Shown piece by piece: positions 9,018 through 19,335 of a stretch of 64,000 nucleotides of DNA (the first letter of the stretch is position 1; each line of letters starts with the position of its first letter). The stretch comes from Erythrobacteraceae bacterium. GTDB taxonomy: Bacteria; Pseudomonadota; Alphaproteobacteria; Sphingomonadales; Sphingomonadaceae. Position numbers and translations under genes: made by a program. The notes below the pieces were generated by a model. The model had not been told where the DNA came from. It ran no database searches and saw nothing but the letters and a program-made list of their open reading frames with translations. The DNA lies in assembly GCA_024642525.1 (NCBI GenBank), contig JAHEAX010000002.1:1-64000 (forward strand), given 5' to 3'.

Positions 9018-9429
9018 CCTGTTCCAGCACGGCAACATGACCCCTTGATCGCAGGAAAGGACGATTGGATGCGCGTTCGATTGTCGGGGCGGCGGCCAGC
9101 AACGCTTCGATAGACTGTTCCTGACTATACACCTGCTGCGGGCAAAAGCTGCGTGAACCTTTCATCGGGCCCGGCAATCAGCCGGTCCTGTTTGATGCGC
9201 CATACGCCATCGGTCTGATCGCAGCCGACACCCGCGTTCAGCGTATCATCGTGAAAATGCAGCTTGGCATCTGCTGGTTCAGCAGGTGCCGGATTGTCAA
9301 TTTCAAGAATGCGCCAATGGCTGCGCCTGCCAACTGGCTTTCGAGCGAGCCATGTGCAGTGCAGGCCGCCAGCAGACAAGCAAGGTTGAGGGGCAGGGTA
9401 TGCGCATGGCGGGCCATTATGGCCGCCAT
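8992..9429 (-). pseudogene. Frameshifted META-domain (HslJ-like) lipoprotein relic
   Basis: Three short minus-strand frames read consecutively reconstruct one META/HslJ-type lipoprotein. Frame 1 (from 9429 or 9414) gives a lipoprotein signal ending LACLLAAC and then TAHGSLESQL. Around 9320 the frame changes and continues HWRILEIDNPAPAEPADAKL with LNAGVGCDQTDGVWRIKQDRL. Around 9170 it changes again to PGPMKGSRSFCPQQVYSQEQ and SIEALLAAAPTIERA. These blocks follow the META order W-R-L-x-x-I, AGCN-like, G-P-M-x-x-T-R-x-x-C-P, QExxLxxLL. Two indels are needed, so the gene is broken unless the assembly has errors here. No single ORF in the track represents it. Confidence 0.7.
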
Positions 9430-9452
9430 CCCTGGTTGCCGCTGAATGCAGT

Positions 9453-10253
9453 TCAGTTTTCGAGGCTGTGCAGCACTTCATAGGCGAGTACGGCACCGGC
9501 CACAGCAGCATTAAGGCTGTCTGCACGTCCGCGCATAGGCATCGTCACGCGCAGGTCGCAGGCCGTTTCATAATCTTCCGGCAGGCCGCGGGATTCGTTG
9601 CCGACAAGCATGAAGCACGGTGCCGTGTAAGGCGCACCGCGATAATCCTGCGAATCGCGCAAGGAAGCTGCCACCAGCTGCCCTTCGCCTTCGCGCAGCC
9701 AACTGATAAAATCATCCCATCCGGCCTGCGCGATCTGCTGTGTGAAGACAGCACCCATGCTGGCCCGCACGGCCTCCACGGAAAACGGATCTGCGCAATC
9801 ATCCACCAGTATCAGGCCGCCAGCGCCCACTGCATCGCAAGTGCGCAGCATGGTGCCCAGATTACCCGGATCACGCAAAGCCTGAGCCACCATCCAGATC
9901 GGTCCGGCGCTCCTGTCGAGCGATTGCAGGGATGTATCGAACTCTGAAAACATCCCGGCAACTGCCTGCGGATTGTCCTTGCCGGTTATCTTGGAAAGAA
10001 TGTCGGCGCTGGTTTCGATGATTTCGCCGCCCGCCATCATAACAGCGCGTTCCAGATCATCCAGCAAGGGGTGCGGGTCGCGGCCCGTTGCCATCACCAG
10101 CATTTCAGGCACTTTGCCGGTTTCTCGCGCATCGGTCAGCAAGCGCAGCCCTTCGACGAGAAATTTGCCTTCCCTGCGGCGGTTCTTCTTGTCGCGGAGG
10201 CCCCGCAGATATTTGACGGTCGGATTGGAAAAACCGGTAATCTCGCGGCGCAT
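9453..10253 (-). CDS. TrmH/SpoU-family RNA 2'-O-methyltransferase
   Basis: Protein of 266 aa starting MRREITGFSNPTVKYL; the ATG overlaps the ptsH stop codon (TGATG), which selects this start over the longer frame. An N-terminal substrate-binding domain (RRREGKFLVEGLRLL) precedes a SPOUT knot domain. The three SPOUT motifs are seen as RDPGNLGTMLRTCDAVGAGGLIL, FMLVGNESRGLPEDY and VTMPMRGRADSLNAAVAGAVLAYE. The family methylates ribose 2'-OH in rRNA or tRNA with SAM; the precise target (for example 23S G2251 as in RlmB) cannot be decided. It is the last gene of the PTS-containing minus-strand block. Confidence 0.88.
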   Translation of the reverse strand: MRREITGFSNPTVKYLRGLRDKKNRRREGKFLVEGLRLLTDARETGKVPEMLVMATGRDPHPLLDDLERAVMMAGGEIIETSADILSKITGKDNPQAVAGMFSEFDTSLQSLDRSAGPIWMVAQALRDPGNLGTMLRTCDAVGAGGLILVDDCADPFSVEAVRASMGAVFTQQIAQAGWDDFISWLREGEGQLVAASLRDSQDYRGAPYTAPCFMLVGNESRGLPEDYETACDLRVTMPMRGRADSLNAAVAGAVLAYEVLHSLEN

Positions 10254-10531
10254 CAGTCCTCGCCGAACCCGTCGCCGACCAGGGTGCACAATTGTTCCAG
10301 CACATGGTCACTGCCATCGCCATTGACGATCAGTTCCACCGTGTCGCCCTTGGCAGCGCCCAGCATCATGAGACCCAGAATGGAGCCGCCGACGGCTTCA
10401 TTGCCATCCTTGGCAACGCGCACGTCCAGCCCTTCGGGCAACTGGCTTACCAGATTGACGAATTTGGCGCTGGCCCGTGCATGAAGCCCGCGCTGGTTAA
10501 CGATCATGATCTTGCGTCGATGTTCGCTCAT
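10253..10531 (-). CDS. ptsH: HPr family phosphocarrier protein (nitrogen PTS)
   Basis: Protein of 92 aa. The active-site histidine lies in the motif NQRGLHARASAKFVNLV (His at about residue 17). The regulatory serine region is preserved as GGSILGLMMLGAAKGD at about 49-64, the site phosphorylated by HprK. It overlaps the upstream EIIA gene by 4 bp and the downstream methyltransferase by one base. No sugar permease (EIIB/EIIC) and no EI gene is in the window. By analogy with other alphaproteobacteria this HPr is likely regulatory rather than transport-linked. Confidence 0.95.
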   Translation of the reverse strand: MSEHRRKIMIVNQRGLHARASAKFVNLVSQLPEGLDVRVAKDGNEAVGGSILGLMMLGAAKGDTVELIVNGDGSDHVLEQLCTLVGDGFGED

Positions 10532-10941
10532 CCTGCATTCTCGCTCTGGCCGAGGAATTCCGATGCCACGGTGATGTAGGTGCGCCCTGCATCCCTTGCC
10601 GCGGCAACTGCTTCCTTGATGGGGCAGGTCTTGCGCGTTCCTGAAAGGCGGATGAGCATCGGCAGGTTGATCCCTGCAATGACTTCGACCCGGCCCGCTT
10701 CGAGAAGGGAAATCGCGAGGTTGGACGGTGTGCCGCCGAACAGGTCGGTAAGTATCACCACACCCTGGCCCTGATCGACTTTCTCGATCGCCGAGGCGAT
10801 TTCGAGGCGGCGCTTTTCCATGTCGTCATTGGGGCCGATGCACACGGTCGCCACTGCGTCCTGCTGACCCACGACATGTTCCATCGCATGGACGAATTCT
10901 TCCGCCAGCTGGCCATGCGTTACCAGGATCATTCCGATCAT
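10528..10941 (-). CDS. PTS EIIA component, mannose/EIIA-Man family
   Basis: Protein of 137 aa beginning MIGMILVTHGQLAEEFVHA; the histidine in VTHG (residue 9) is the conserved phosphoacceptor of EIIA-Man proteins. The family block VVILTDLFGGTPSNLAISLL at about 62-81 is intact. No EIIB/C/D sugar components are nearby. It lies between rapZ and ptsH, with a 4-bp overlap into ptsH. In alphaproteobacteria this soluble EIIA belongs to an incomplete PTS thought to sense metabolic state. Phosphate presumably flows EI (elsewhere)-HPr-EIIA. Confidence 0.93.
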   Translation of the reverse strand: MIGMILVTHGQLAEEFVHAMEHVVGQQDAVATVCIGPNDDMEKRRLEIASAIEKVDQGQGVVILTDLFGGTPSNLAISLLEAGRVEVIAGINLPMLIRLSGTRKTCPIKEAVAAARDAGRTYITVASEFLGQSENAG

Positions 10942-11013
10942 GATTGGCAGCTGCAGCTAGGGAAATGGGTGGGGGAAACTATCGAAATTGTCATATTGAG
11001 GCCTGGTGCAACC

Positions 11014-11970
11014 TTATGATGGGGGGCCTTCGATCTGATCGGCGGCACGCGACCCCAAATTGCGGTGCAGAACCGTGGGCGAAAATCCGGCTTCGCGCAA
11101 GGCCTGCGCCATAGTCTCTGCCGTAAAGACCGAACGGTGCCGCCCGCCGGTGCAGCCAAAGGCAATGTTTACATAGCTTTTCCCCTGCGCCTGATAGCGA
11201 GGCAGCAAGGTCATCAGCAGATCGCGAATCTGTCCGAATGCCTGTTCGAATGCAGGGTCCGTGCGCACGTGTTCGCCAACCGCTTCGTCCAGACCTGTCT
11301 GCTCGCGTAATTCAGGCACCCAATGCGGGTTGTCGAGAAAGCGCATATCAAACACCAGATCAGCCAGAGGCGGCGTGCCGCGGGCAAATCCGAAGCTGGA
11401 TACGATGACCGACATGTCCTGCGGCGCTGTATCGGCAAACCTTTCGCGGATATCCTGCTGCAACTGGTTGGTTGCAAATTCCGTCGTGTCCACCACGGCA
11501 TCGGCCCAGCTTCGCAGCGGTTCGAGCAATTCGCGTTCTGCCTGAATGCCGACCCGTACCGGACGGCCATGCGCCATAGGGTGGCGGCGCCGCGTTTCAT
11601 TATAACGCCGTTCCAGCTCGCCGCTGGTGCAATCGAGAAACAGGGTCGTTACCAGCAAGTCATCCCGCTCGCTCAGCTCGCGCACCTGCGCAATGATATC
11701 GGGCGGATTGAAGCCACGCGTCCGGGAATCGAAGCCGATCGCCAGCGGATGACCGTGCCCCTTGTTTCCGGCTTTCGGGATAAGCCTGCCCAGCAGCCTG
11801 ATCGGGAAATTGTCGATCGCCTCCCAGCCAAGGTCTTCCAGCACGCGCAGTGCAGTGGTCTTGCCTGCGCCCGAAAGGCCGGTAACCAGCAGGATGCGCT
11901 GGCGCGAATCTTCGACACTGGCGGGGGAATTTTGCGACATGGACCGGTTCTGATCTGAAATTTCGGTCAT
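11014..11970 (-). CDS. rapZ: RapZ/YvcJ-type nucleotide-binding RNase adapter
   Basis: Protein of 318 aa from the ATG at 11970, which overlaps the hprK stop codon (ATGA); an in-frame ATG at 11940 is an alternative. The P-loop VTGLSGAGKTTALRVLEDLG is near residues 30-48, followed by IDNFPIRLLGRL. The C-terminal RapZ block VNIAFGCTGGRHRSVF is near 275-290. In E. coli RapZ guides RNase E to the GlmZ sRNA to control glmS. In this lineage its role is less clear, but the hprK-rapZ-EIIA-ptsH order is the conserved one. Interestingly, a glmS gene is also in this window, about 50 kb away and unlinked. Confidence 0.95.
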   Translation of the reverse strand: MTEISDQNRSMSQNSPASVEDSRQRILLVTGLSGAGKTTALRVLEDLGWEAIDNFPIRLLGRLIPKAGNKGHGHPLAIGFDSRTRGFNPPDIIAQVRELSERDDLLVTTLFLDCTSGELERRYNETRRRHPMAHGRPVRVGIQAERELLEPLRSWADAVVDTTEFATNQLQQDIRERFADTAPQDMSVIVSSFGFARGTPPLADLVFDMRFLDNPHWVPELREQTGLDEAVGEHVRTDPAFEQAFGQIRDLLMTLLPRYQAQGKSYVNIAFGCTGGRHRSVFTAETMAQALREAGFSPTVLHRNLGSRAADQIEGPPS

Positions 11971-12395
11971 GGGAAGGGCACACCGTGCATCTGCAAGGCA
12001 TATTCGGCTCGGATGGCTGCAGCTTCTCCGCGTATATCGAATGCGATGGTGGGAACTGGAATTCCGGAAATATCTGTCTTTCCAACCGCTTCCACAAAGC
12101 GCGGCGCATTGTCCTGAGCCTGGATCAGCAGAGCAACGGGTGCCTGTGTTGTGGGCAGGGAAACGAAGCCGATATTGCGAATTTCCATCATACCGGCCGT
12201 GTTGGGCGGCGGTGCGGCCCATAATTCGCCGTTGCGGACCGACAGGGTTACGCCATCATCACCGATCAACCGAGCACCGCGGTCTATCAGCATCAACGCA
12301 AGGCTGGTTTTGCCGCTGCCAGGCGCACCTTCGATCAGCAATGCGCGCCCGCCAATTTCGACACAGCCTGCCTGCCGGATGTGGGCCTGTTCCAC
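11967..12395 (-). CDS. hprK: HPr kinase/phosphorylase, short C-terminal-domain form
   Basis: Protein of about 142 aa from the GTG at 12395. A GTG at 12437 would overlap chvG by 37 bp and add 14 residues not typical of the family. It contains the P-loop LIEGAPGSGKTSLALML at about 22-38, RLIGDDGVTL, and the C-terminal signature region GMMEIRNIGFV. The N-terminal domain of the Firmicutes enzyme is missing, as is normal in alphaproteobacteria. It phosphorylates HPr on the serine corresponding to Ser46. It is placed immediately after chvG and overlaps rapZ by 4 bp, linking the two-component system to the PTS in one transcript. Confidence 0.9.
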   Translation of the reverse strand: MEQAHIRQAGCVEIGGRALLIEGAPGSGKTSLALMLIDRGARLIGDDGVTLSVRNGELWAAPPPNTAGMMEIRNIGFVSLPTTQAPVALLIQAQDNAPRFVEAVGKTDISGIPVPTIAFDIRGEAAAIRAEYALQMHGVPFP

Positions 12396-12400
12396 AGTGC

Positions 12401-13972
12401 CTAGCGCACCAGTTCCGGCAAACGCAGGACAAGACACGCACCAGCGCTGCCATCCTTGCGGCCCTGCGCCACCAGCGTTCCATCATGCGCTTCCGCGATG
12501 GATCGGGCGATGGCGAGCCCAAGGCCGCTGTGGTCGCCAAATGCTTCGGCATCGGGGCGCAGCGAATGGAACCGTTCAAAGACCTTTTCCCGCGCATCTT
12601 CAGGAATGCCGGGGCCATTGTCGCACACGCTGAGAACGACATTATTGCCCTCGTGGCCAATTGTGACCTCGATTGTTCCGTCAGGCGGTGTGAACGACAC
12701 GGCATTGTCCAAAAGGTTCTCGATCACCCGTTCCAGCCGTGCTGGAACGCCGCGCACTTTGGCACCGCCAAGCGGTTTTTGCAGGGTGACTTCGCGGCCA
12801 TCATTCTCGGCCCGGTTTTCTCGCGTGCCGATAATCGCGCGGGTCAGGTGGACCAAGTCCATTTCTTCAAAAATTGCGCGCGACATTTCGGAATCGATCC
12901 TGCTGGCATCGGCAATTTCTGTCACCAACCGGTCAATCCGGCGCACATCATGTGAGGCTATCTGGGTCAGCTGCGCCCGCAATTCAGGGTCTTCCACGCG
13001 GGTGAGCGATTCAATCGCGCTGCGCAGCGATGCGAGCGGGTTCTTGATTTCGTGGGCTACGTCGGCGGCGAAATGGTCCACCGCGTCAATTCGCTGGCGC
13101 AGGGCAGTGGTCATGTCGGAAATGGCACGGGCCAGCTGGCCGATTTCGTCGCGCCGTTCGGGCAGGCGCGGCACTTCCACTTCGCGGTCACGGCCCAACC
13201 GGACGCGGGTGGCGGCCTTGGCCAGCAATTGCAGCGGGCGGACAATGGTCCGCGCCATGAACAGCGACAGGGCGATCGACACCAGCAGGGCGAGGAAAAC
13301 CGCACTGACCAGGGTGGAGCGCGCACTACGCACCGAATCCGTGATATCGACCGCATTGCGGGTGGTGAGCAGGGTCGAGCCCTTAAGCCCGACTGGCGCT
13401 GCGGCATTGATCACCGGCGTGCCATCGGGCGCATCGCGCAGCTGGATCTGTGACAGACCTTCTTCGCGTGCACGGGCGAGTTCAGGCCAGGAATTGGCCT
13501 TGGCTTCGGCTGGTTCGATATAGTCGGGGATGGGGTCGGCACCGACAATCGTATCAACCGCCCGGTCCAGCATCCGGGCGAAATCTTCGTTCCACGGTTC
13601 CTTCACCGGATCATCGAAAGTGAAGGCAGGCGTATCCAGCGCAAAGCTGTCTGCCCAAAGGTTGCCTTCAGCATCGAACATCCTGAGCCGCATCCGCTGT
13701 TCCTTGCCGATCTGGATCAGCAAGGCTTCCTGCCGTTCGCGGCTGGCACCGGCCAGTGCCTCTGCGGTGATCTGCGCCTCTATTCGCGCCAGCTTGTACC
13801 GCTCGCCGAGCAATTGTTTGCGATAACCATCGAGATAGAAAATGCCGCCGCCCAGCAGTGCCAGCGGCAGGATGTTGACCGCAAGGATGCGCGCCGTCAG
13901 CGACATTCCGCGCGACCAGATAAGGCGCGCCGGCCACGCGCCGGTCCGGCCAATCATGTCAGCATTAGCCAT
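12401..13972 (-). CDS. chvG: ChvG-type sensor histidine kinase
   Basis: Protein of 523 aa from the ATG at 13972. A first membrane segment ([19 protein letters not shown], about 25-43) and a second ([19 protein letters not shown], about 230) flank a periplasmic sensor region of about 180 residues. A HAMP linker follows, then the HisKA H-box [17 protein letters not shown], the N-box [15 protein letters not shown] and the G-box [18 protein letters not shown]. The family (ChvG/ExoS) responds to acid and envelope stress and phosphorylates ChvI. The gene overlaps chvI by 8 bp and is followed within 6 bp by hprK. Confidence 0.95.
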   Translation of the reverse strand: MANADMIGRTGAWPARLIWSRGMSLTARILAVNILPLALLGGGIFYLDGYRKQLLGERYKLARIEAQITAEALAGASRERQEALLIQIGKEQRMRLRMFDAEGNLWADSFALDTPAFTFDDPVKEPWNEDFARMLDRAVDTIVGADPIPDYIEPAEAKANSWPELARAREEGLSQIQLRDAPDGTPVINAAAPVGLKGSTLLTTRNAVDITDSVRSARSTLVSAVFLALLVSIALSLFMARTIVRPLQLLAKAATRVRLGRDREVEVPRLPERRDEIGQLARAISDMTTALRQRIDAVDHFAADVAHEIKNPLASLRSAIESLTRVEDPELRAQLTQIASHDVRRIDRLVTEIADASRIDSEMSRAIFEEMDLVHLTRAIIGTRENRAENDGREVTLQKPLGGAKVRGVPARLERVIENLLDNAVSFTPPDGTIEVTIGHEGNNVVLSVCDNGPGIPEDAREKVFERFHSLRPDAEAFGDHSGLGLAIARSIAEAHDGTLVAQGRKDGSAGACLVLRLPELVR

Positions 13973-14711
13973 CGGTGAAGCTGTAACCTGCCCCATAGAG
14001 CGTTTCGATGGCGCCAAAATCCCTGTCTACGGCGCGGAACTTGCGGCGGATACGCTTTATATGGCTGTCTACCGTCCGGTCATCCACGAACATGTCTTCG
14101 GTATAGGCCGCGTCCATCAACTGGTTGCGCGACTTGATGACGCCGGGCCGGATCGCCAGCGCTTCAAGGATGAGGAATTCGGTCACTGTCAGCGAAACCG
14201 GCTTGCCGTCCCAGCTGACATGGTGCCGTGCCGGGTCCATCAGCAACCGGCCACGCGACAGCGTTTCTACCGCGCCATCCTGCTTGGACGCATTTTCAGG
14301 GTCTGCATCGGCTGCAAGGGCCGCACTGCGGCGCAATATCGCGCGGATCCGCGCCAGCAGCAGGCGCAGGCTGAACGGTTTGGCGATGTAATCATCAGCG
14401 CCCAGTTCCAGGCCCATTTCCTCGTCCTGCTCGTCATCCTTGCTGGTGAGGAAAATGACCGGCAGGTTCGAATGGCGGCGCAACTGGCGCAGCAGTTCCA
14501 TGCCGTCCATTCGCGGCATCTTGATATCGAATACCGCAAGATCAGGCGGGTTTTCCAGCAACGCCTTCAACGCTGCCTCGCCATCGGAATAGAGGCGCGT
14601 GGCATAACCTTCAGCCTGCAAGGCAATTGAAACGGTGGTCAGGATGTTGCGGTCATCATCGACCAGCGCAATCACCTTCTGACCGGTTTCGCGCAGTGGC
14701 GGTTCGGTCAT
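13965..14711 (-). CDS. chvI: ChvI-type response regulator (OmpR family)
   Basis: Protein of 248 aa if started at [12 protein letters not shown] (14711), the usual family length; ATGs at 14759 and 14789 would add a Gly/Ala/Thr-rich leader and cannot be excluded. The receiver domain has acidic residues LVDDDRN, phosphoacceptor Asp in [13 protein letters not shown], the switch FLTSKD and the lysine in YIAKPFS. The C-terminal winged helix includes [13 protein letters not shown] and [15 protein letters not shown]. Partner of ChvG. In other alphaproteobacteria ChvI controls acid-response, exopolysaccharide and central carbon genes. Located divergently from pckA. Confidence 0.94.
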   Translation of the reverse strand: MTEPPLRETGQKVIALVDDDRNILTTVSIALQAEGYATRLYSDGEAALKALLENPPDLAVFDIKMPRMDGMELLRQLRRHSNLPVIFLTSKDDEQDEEMGLELGADDYIAKPFSLRLLLARIRAILRRSAALAADADPENASKQDGAVETLSRGRLLMDPARHHVSWDGKPVSLTVTEFLILEALAIRPGVIKSRNQLMDAAYTEDMFVDDRTVDSHIKRIRRKFRAVDRDFGAIETLYGAGYSFTDG

Positions 14712-14999
14712 TGTCGCTGTTGTTCCCGTGCCCGCGCCAATGGCGGCAGCAGGAGCCATAACGTCTTTGTCAGGTGCACCGTTGTCCATGACTCGAGAGG
14801 GTAAACGTTTCGGCACCGCGAAACAACGAATTGGCGCGCCTGAAGATAAGTTTTCATACTGTTTCGCCGCAGGGTTTGACGCAGCGGCAAGGCGCGATTA
14901 TGCGCAAGCCCGCCGAACGTGCATTCGTATGCACCCGAATCGGACGCAGCCCCGGCATTATCCACGGGCGCTACTATCCGACCCGATCAGGAGAATTCA
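14712..14999. promoter_or_regulatory. Divergent chvI/pckA intergenic control region
   Basis: A gap of 288 bp (210 bp if chvI starts at 14789) separates the divergent start codons of chvI and pckA and must hold both promoters. On the pckA side a clear ribosome-binding site, AGGAGA, lies at 14989-14994, and this picks the GTG at 15000. Short frames in both directions in this gap look non-coding. I could not identify a confident ChvI-binding direct repeat by eye. Confidence 0.6.
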
Positions 15000-16604
<1,605 letters not shown>

Positions 16605-16645
16605 ATGATGCCGGCTTGACCGGCATCTGACAGGTTGGAGAGGAG

Positions 16646-16688
16646 GCCCTCTTCCCCCCTAATCATCGGTGGGAAGAGGGCTTTTTCT
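16646..16688 (+). terminator. Rho-independent terminator after pckA
   Basis: An 11-bp perfect stem GCCCTCTTCCC/GGGAAGAGGGC with a 14-nt loop is followed by TTTTTCTT. It begins 41 bp after the pckA stop codon and lies just before the end of the convergent DUF885 gene. Confidence 0.92.
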
Positions 16689-16704
16689 TGTGCTGCTGCC
16701 GCGA

Positions 16705-18552
16705 TCAGGCGGTTGCAATGTACCGGGCGACATTTTTCGCCAGCACGTCGAGCGGCGCATTACCGCCCAGCACGACCGCATCGTTGAATGCCTTGAAGTC
16801 ATAGGCGCTGCCCATTGCGCTTTGCGCCAATGCGCGCTGTCGGATGATTTCGCTATGGCCGACCTTGTAACCGCACGCCTGGCCCGGCCAACTGCAATAA
16901 CGGTCCACTTCGCTGGCGACTTCTTCCACCTTGCTGCCGTTGCGCTGGACAAAGAAGTCCACTGCCTGCTGGCGGCTCCACCGCCTGGAATGGAGGCCCG
17001 TGTCCACCACCATGCGGCAGGCACGGAATGCCAGCGACTGGAGATATCCCAGCTTGCCGACGGCAAAATCGTCATAGGCACCAAGTTCGTCGGCCAGCTG
17101 TTCACCATAGAGCGCCCAGCCTTCGGAGAATGCGTTGAATTTAAGCATCGAGCGGATCAGCGGCAGGCTGTTGGAAAATTCGCCCTCCCAGACGTGGCCG
17201 GGAATGGATTCGTGGAAGGTCAGGTCTGCCAGATCATATTTGCGGTGAAGATCGGTGGTCCGCAGGTTGATCCACATCCGGCCGGGTATGGAGCCATCCT
17301 TCGACCCCGCACCGCCATAGGCACCCGGCGCGCCGATTTCTTCAGCAAGCGGGATGCGTTTCACTTCCAGATTGGGGTCGACCAGCGTGTTGAAGGCACG
17401 CGGCATCTGCGCCTTGATCCAACTTATCCGGTCATTGATGAATGCGGTAATTTCCGCACGGCCTGCATCGCCTTCTGCAAATTTGAAGCGCGGATCGCTG
17501 CCCAGCGCGGTCATCCGGCTGCCGACAGAGCCGGAAGTATAGCCAAGATCGCGCAGAATAGGGTCCATTCTGGCATGGAGTGTTTCAAGTTCTTCCAGCC
17601 CGCGTTCATGCACTTCGTCAGGGGTCATGCGCGTGGTGGTGCTAGCCCGTAGCGCCCATGCATAGAATTCGTCCCCACCGGGCCGCGCCCACATGCCGGG
17701 ATCGCCCGTGGCGGCTTTCTGCTGGCGGTACAGTTCAGCCAGCTGCGCTTCGAATGCAGGGGCAATATCCCGCGTGACGATATCGTGCGCCGCTTGCTGC
17801 CACTTCGCGCCGCCGGGAAGCTCTCCTGCCTTCTTGGCAAGAGGCTTTACCAGTTCGCCGCCTTTCATTGCATCTTCCAGTGTGCTGCGCATCTGGCGCA
17901 CGGCCTTCGCCAGCAGGAAGTCAGGCGGGACAACGCCCATGTCGGTTGCGCTGCGCATCCGGTCCAGCTCCCCCGCCAGCACGGAAGGCACCGCGGCCAG
18001 CCGGTCGATATAGGCTTGAGCATCATCGTCATTGCGCAGCGGATGGGTGGAACCCATGAAGCGCGGCAAATCGATGTATGCACCTACGTTCTGGATCACC
18101 ACATAGGGCGCATTGCGCCATCCGCCCACCGCGACATCGCCATAGGGCAGGGCAAATCCATCAAGCGCGGTGGAATAAGCGCTTTCGACCACTTCGAAAC
18201 TGGTCCGCGTGGCGGCATCCAGCCCCCCGATGTCTGCCGCGCGCACCCGCTCCAGATTTGACCGCAAAGTTTCCGCAAGTGCCTGCCGACCAGCCTGTGT
18301 CTTATCGCCAAGACGGGACCGAAGGCCGGCATATTTCCCGGTGTCGACACCAAGACTGGTGGCACCCTGCGGCTGGTGGTTCAGCAGGTTATAGGCAATG
18401 TCATCCAGCAGGCCAGCGGCGGCAGATTGGCCGATAGCGCCGGGCTGTGAAAGGCTGCGAGCACAGCCCGGCAATGCCAGAACGGAAACACCCGCCCCCA
18501 GTCCTGCAAGGGTCTGGCGGCGGGTGAGATTTTGCGTTTTCAGGAATGTCAT
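16705..18552 (-). CDS. DUF885 family putative metallopeptidase, Tat/lipoprotein signal
   Basis: Protein of 615 aa from the ATG at 18552. The N-terminus LTRRQTLAGLGAGVSVLALPGC combines a twin-arginine motif with a lipobox-like end, so the protein is probably exported folded and may be lipidated. The body is the alpha-helical DUF885 domain. The diagnostic motif TFHESIPGHVWE (about residue 450) corresponds to the HExxGH-type zinc site of this family, and a downstream RACRMVVDTGLH(S) block matches the family end. DUF885 proteins are predicted zinc peptidases, but substrates are mostly unknown. The flanking genes offer no functional hint. Confidence 0.88.
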   Translation of the reverse strand: MTFLKTQNLTRRQTLAGLGAGVSVLALPGCARSLSQPGAIGQSAAAGLLDDIAYNLLNHQPQGATSLGVDTGKYAGLRSRLGDKTQAGRQALAETLRSNLERVRAADIGGLDAATRTSFEVVESAYSTALDGFALPYGDVAVGGWRNAPYVVIQNVGAYIDLPRFMGSTHPLRNDDDAQAYIDRLAAVPSVLAGELDRMRSATDMGVVPPDFLLAKAVRQMRSTLEDAMKGGELVKPLAKKAGELPGGAKWQQAAHDIVTRDIAPAFEAQLAELYRQQKAATGDPGMWARPGGDEFYAWALRASTTTRMTPDEVHERGLEELETLHARMDPILRDLGYTSGSVGSRMTALGSDPRFKFAEGDAGRAEITAFINDRISWIKAQMPRAFNTLVDPNLEVKRIPLAEEIGAPGAYGGAGSKDGSIPGRMWINLRTTDLHRKYDLADLTFHESIPGHVWEGEFSNSLPLIRSMLKFNAFSEGWALYGEQLADELGAYDDFAVGKLGYLQSLAFRACRMVVDTGLHSRRWSRQQAVDFFVQRNGSKVEEVASEVDRYCSWPGQACGYKVGHSEIIRQRALAQSAMGSAYDFKAFNDAVVLGGNAPLDVLAKNVARYIATA

Positions 18553-18608
18553 GCAGCGGCGTTTGGCGGGGCCAGCGGCTGCTGTCAAACCTCATTAGCG
18601 GTGGGTAC

Positions 18609-19001
18609 TTAGTCGATAAATTCAGCAGGCACCTTGCCGCCATTGCGGGCCAGTTCCTGCATCGTCTTGCGGTGCAGCCAGATGTTCATTTCGGCCGAAC
18701 CATCGAGCTCACCGGTATAGCCGAGTTCCTGCGCCAGCGCCTTGCGTGCAGTCAGGCTGGAATCGACACCGATGAGCTTCATCAGGTCGACAATGGATGT
18801 CCGCCAGTTGAGCCGGTCTGCGCCCGCCATGGAATCGAGGCGGCTTTCCACATCCACTTCGCTGATGGCAGCGCTGGTGTTTGGTGTGCCGACTGGTGTG
18901 GGCGTGACGATAGGGCCGTTGCTGGATGGGGCGGCGTTGGGCGCAGGATCGGCCTTTTTCTTGCCGAAAATCGCGTCCTTTATGCTGCTGAAAATACCCA
19001 T
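18609..19001 (-). CDS. DUF3597 domain protein
   Basis: Protein of 130 aa from the ATG at 19001, with GGGAG about 10 bases upstream; the ORF-track start at 19025 adds eight unlikely residues. It begins with an amphipathic MGIFSSIKDAIFGKKK and has a Pro/Thr/Asn-rich linker to about residue 45. The DUF3597 domain follows: VDVESRLDSMAG, NWRTSIVDLMKLIGVDSSL, ARKALAQELGYTGE, MNIWLHRKTMQELARNGGKVP. That domain also occurs next to LysM/peptidoglycan-related proteins, but its function is not known. Divergent from a small membrane protein gene. Confidence 0.85.
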   Translation of the reverse strand: MGIFSSIKDAIFGKKKADPAPNAAPSSNGPIVTPTPVGTPNTSAAISEVDVESRLDSMAGADRLNWRTSIVDLMKLIGVDSSLTARKALAQELGYTGELDGSAEMNIWLHRKTMQELARNGGKVPAEFID

Positions 19002-19123
19002 GATAAAACTCCCGTTCGCTGGCACCGAAATGATGCTGTATGATGGTCTAACGGTTCTATCGGGCCGGAGGTTCCTGCCGATGCGGGTTCACCTTTGTCA
19101 CACAGCACGCTAGCAGGGTCTTC

Positions 19124-19330
19124 ATGGCTACAAGCACGGTTCTATCGATACTCGTCCTGGCTGCGATTGCGCTGCTGGTCGGGGCGTTTGTTCTCTGGCG
19201 TAAAGGCGGCGCCAGTCGCCAGGCCACGCTGATGGTGATCCTGGCGCTGGTTGCCATTGCGAATGTGGCAATCTGGACCGTGCCCGATGCTGACGGCAAT
19301 GCGCCGATTGGGCAGATAGGCACGGATTAG
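19124..19330 (+). CDS. Small two-helix inner-membrane protein
   Basis: Protein of 68 aa. Two hydrophobic segments are visible: VLSILVLAAIALLVGAFVLW (about 6-25) and ATLMVILALVAIANVAIWTV (about 34-53). Between them lies a short basic loop RKGGASRQ, and a polar Asp/Gly tail follows, giving a hairpin with the loop in the cytoplasm by the positive-inside rule. It ends 5 bp before the stop of the convergent tonB gene. No family recognised; similar small proteins are common in sphingomonads. It is accepted as a gene for its membrane pattern and clean spacing. Confidence 0.62.
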   Translation: MATSTVLSILVLAAIALLVGAFVLWRKGGASRQATLMVILALVAIANVAIWTVPDADGNAPIGQIGTD

Positions 19331-19335
19331 GCCCG

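Noticed and set aside
9125-9526. ORF of 133 aa on the minus strand as an independent gene
   Set aside because: Only its middle part resembles a META domain. The signal peptide and C-terminus lie in other frames, so it is treated as part of a frameshifted relic.
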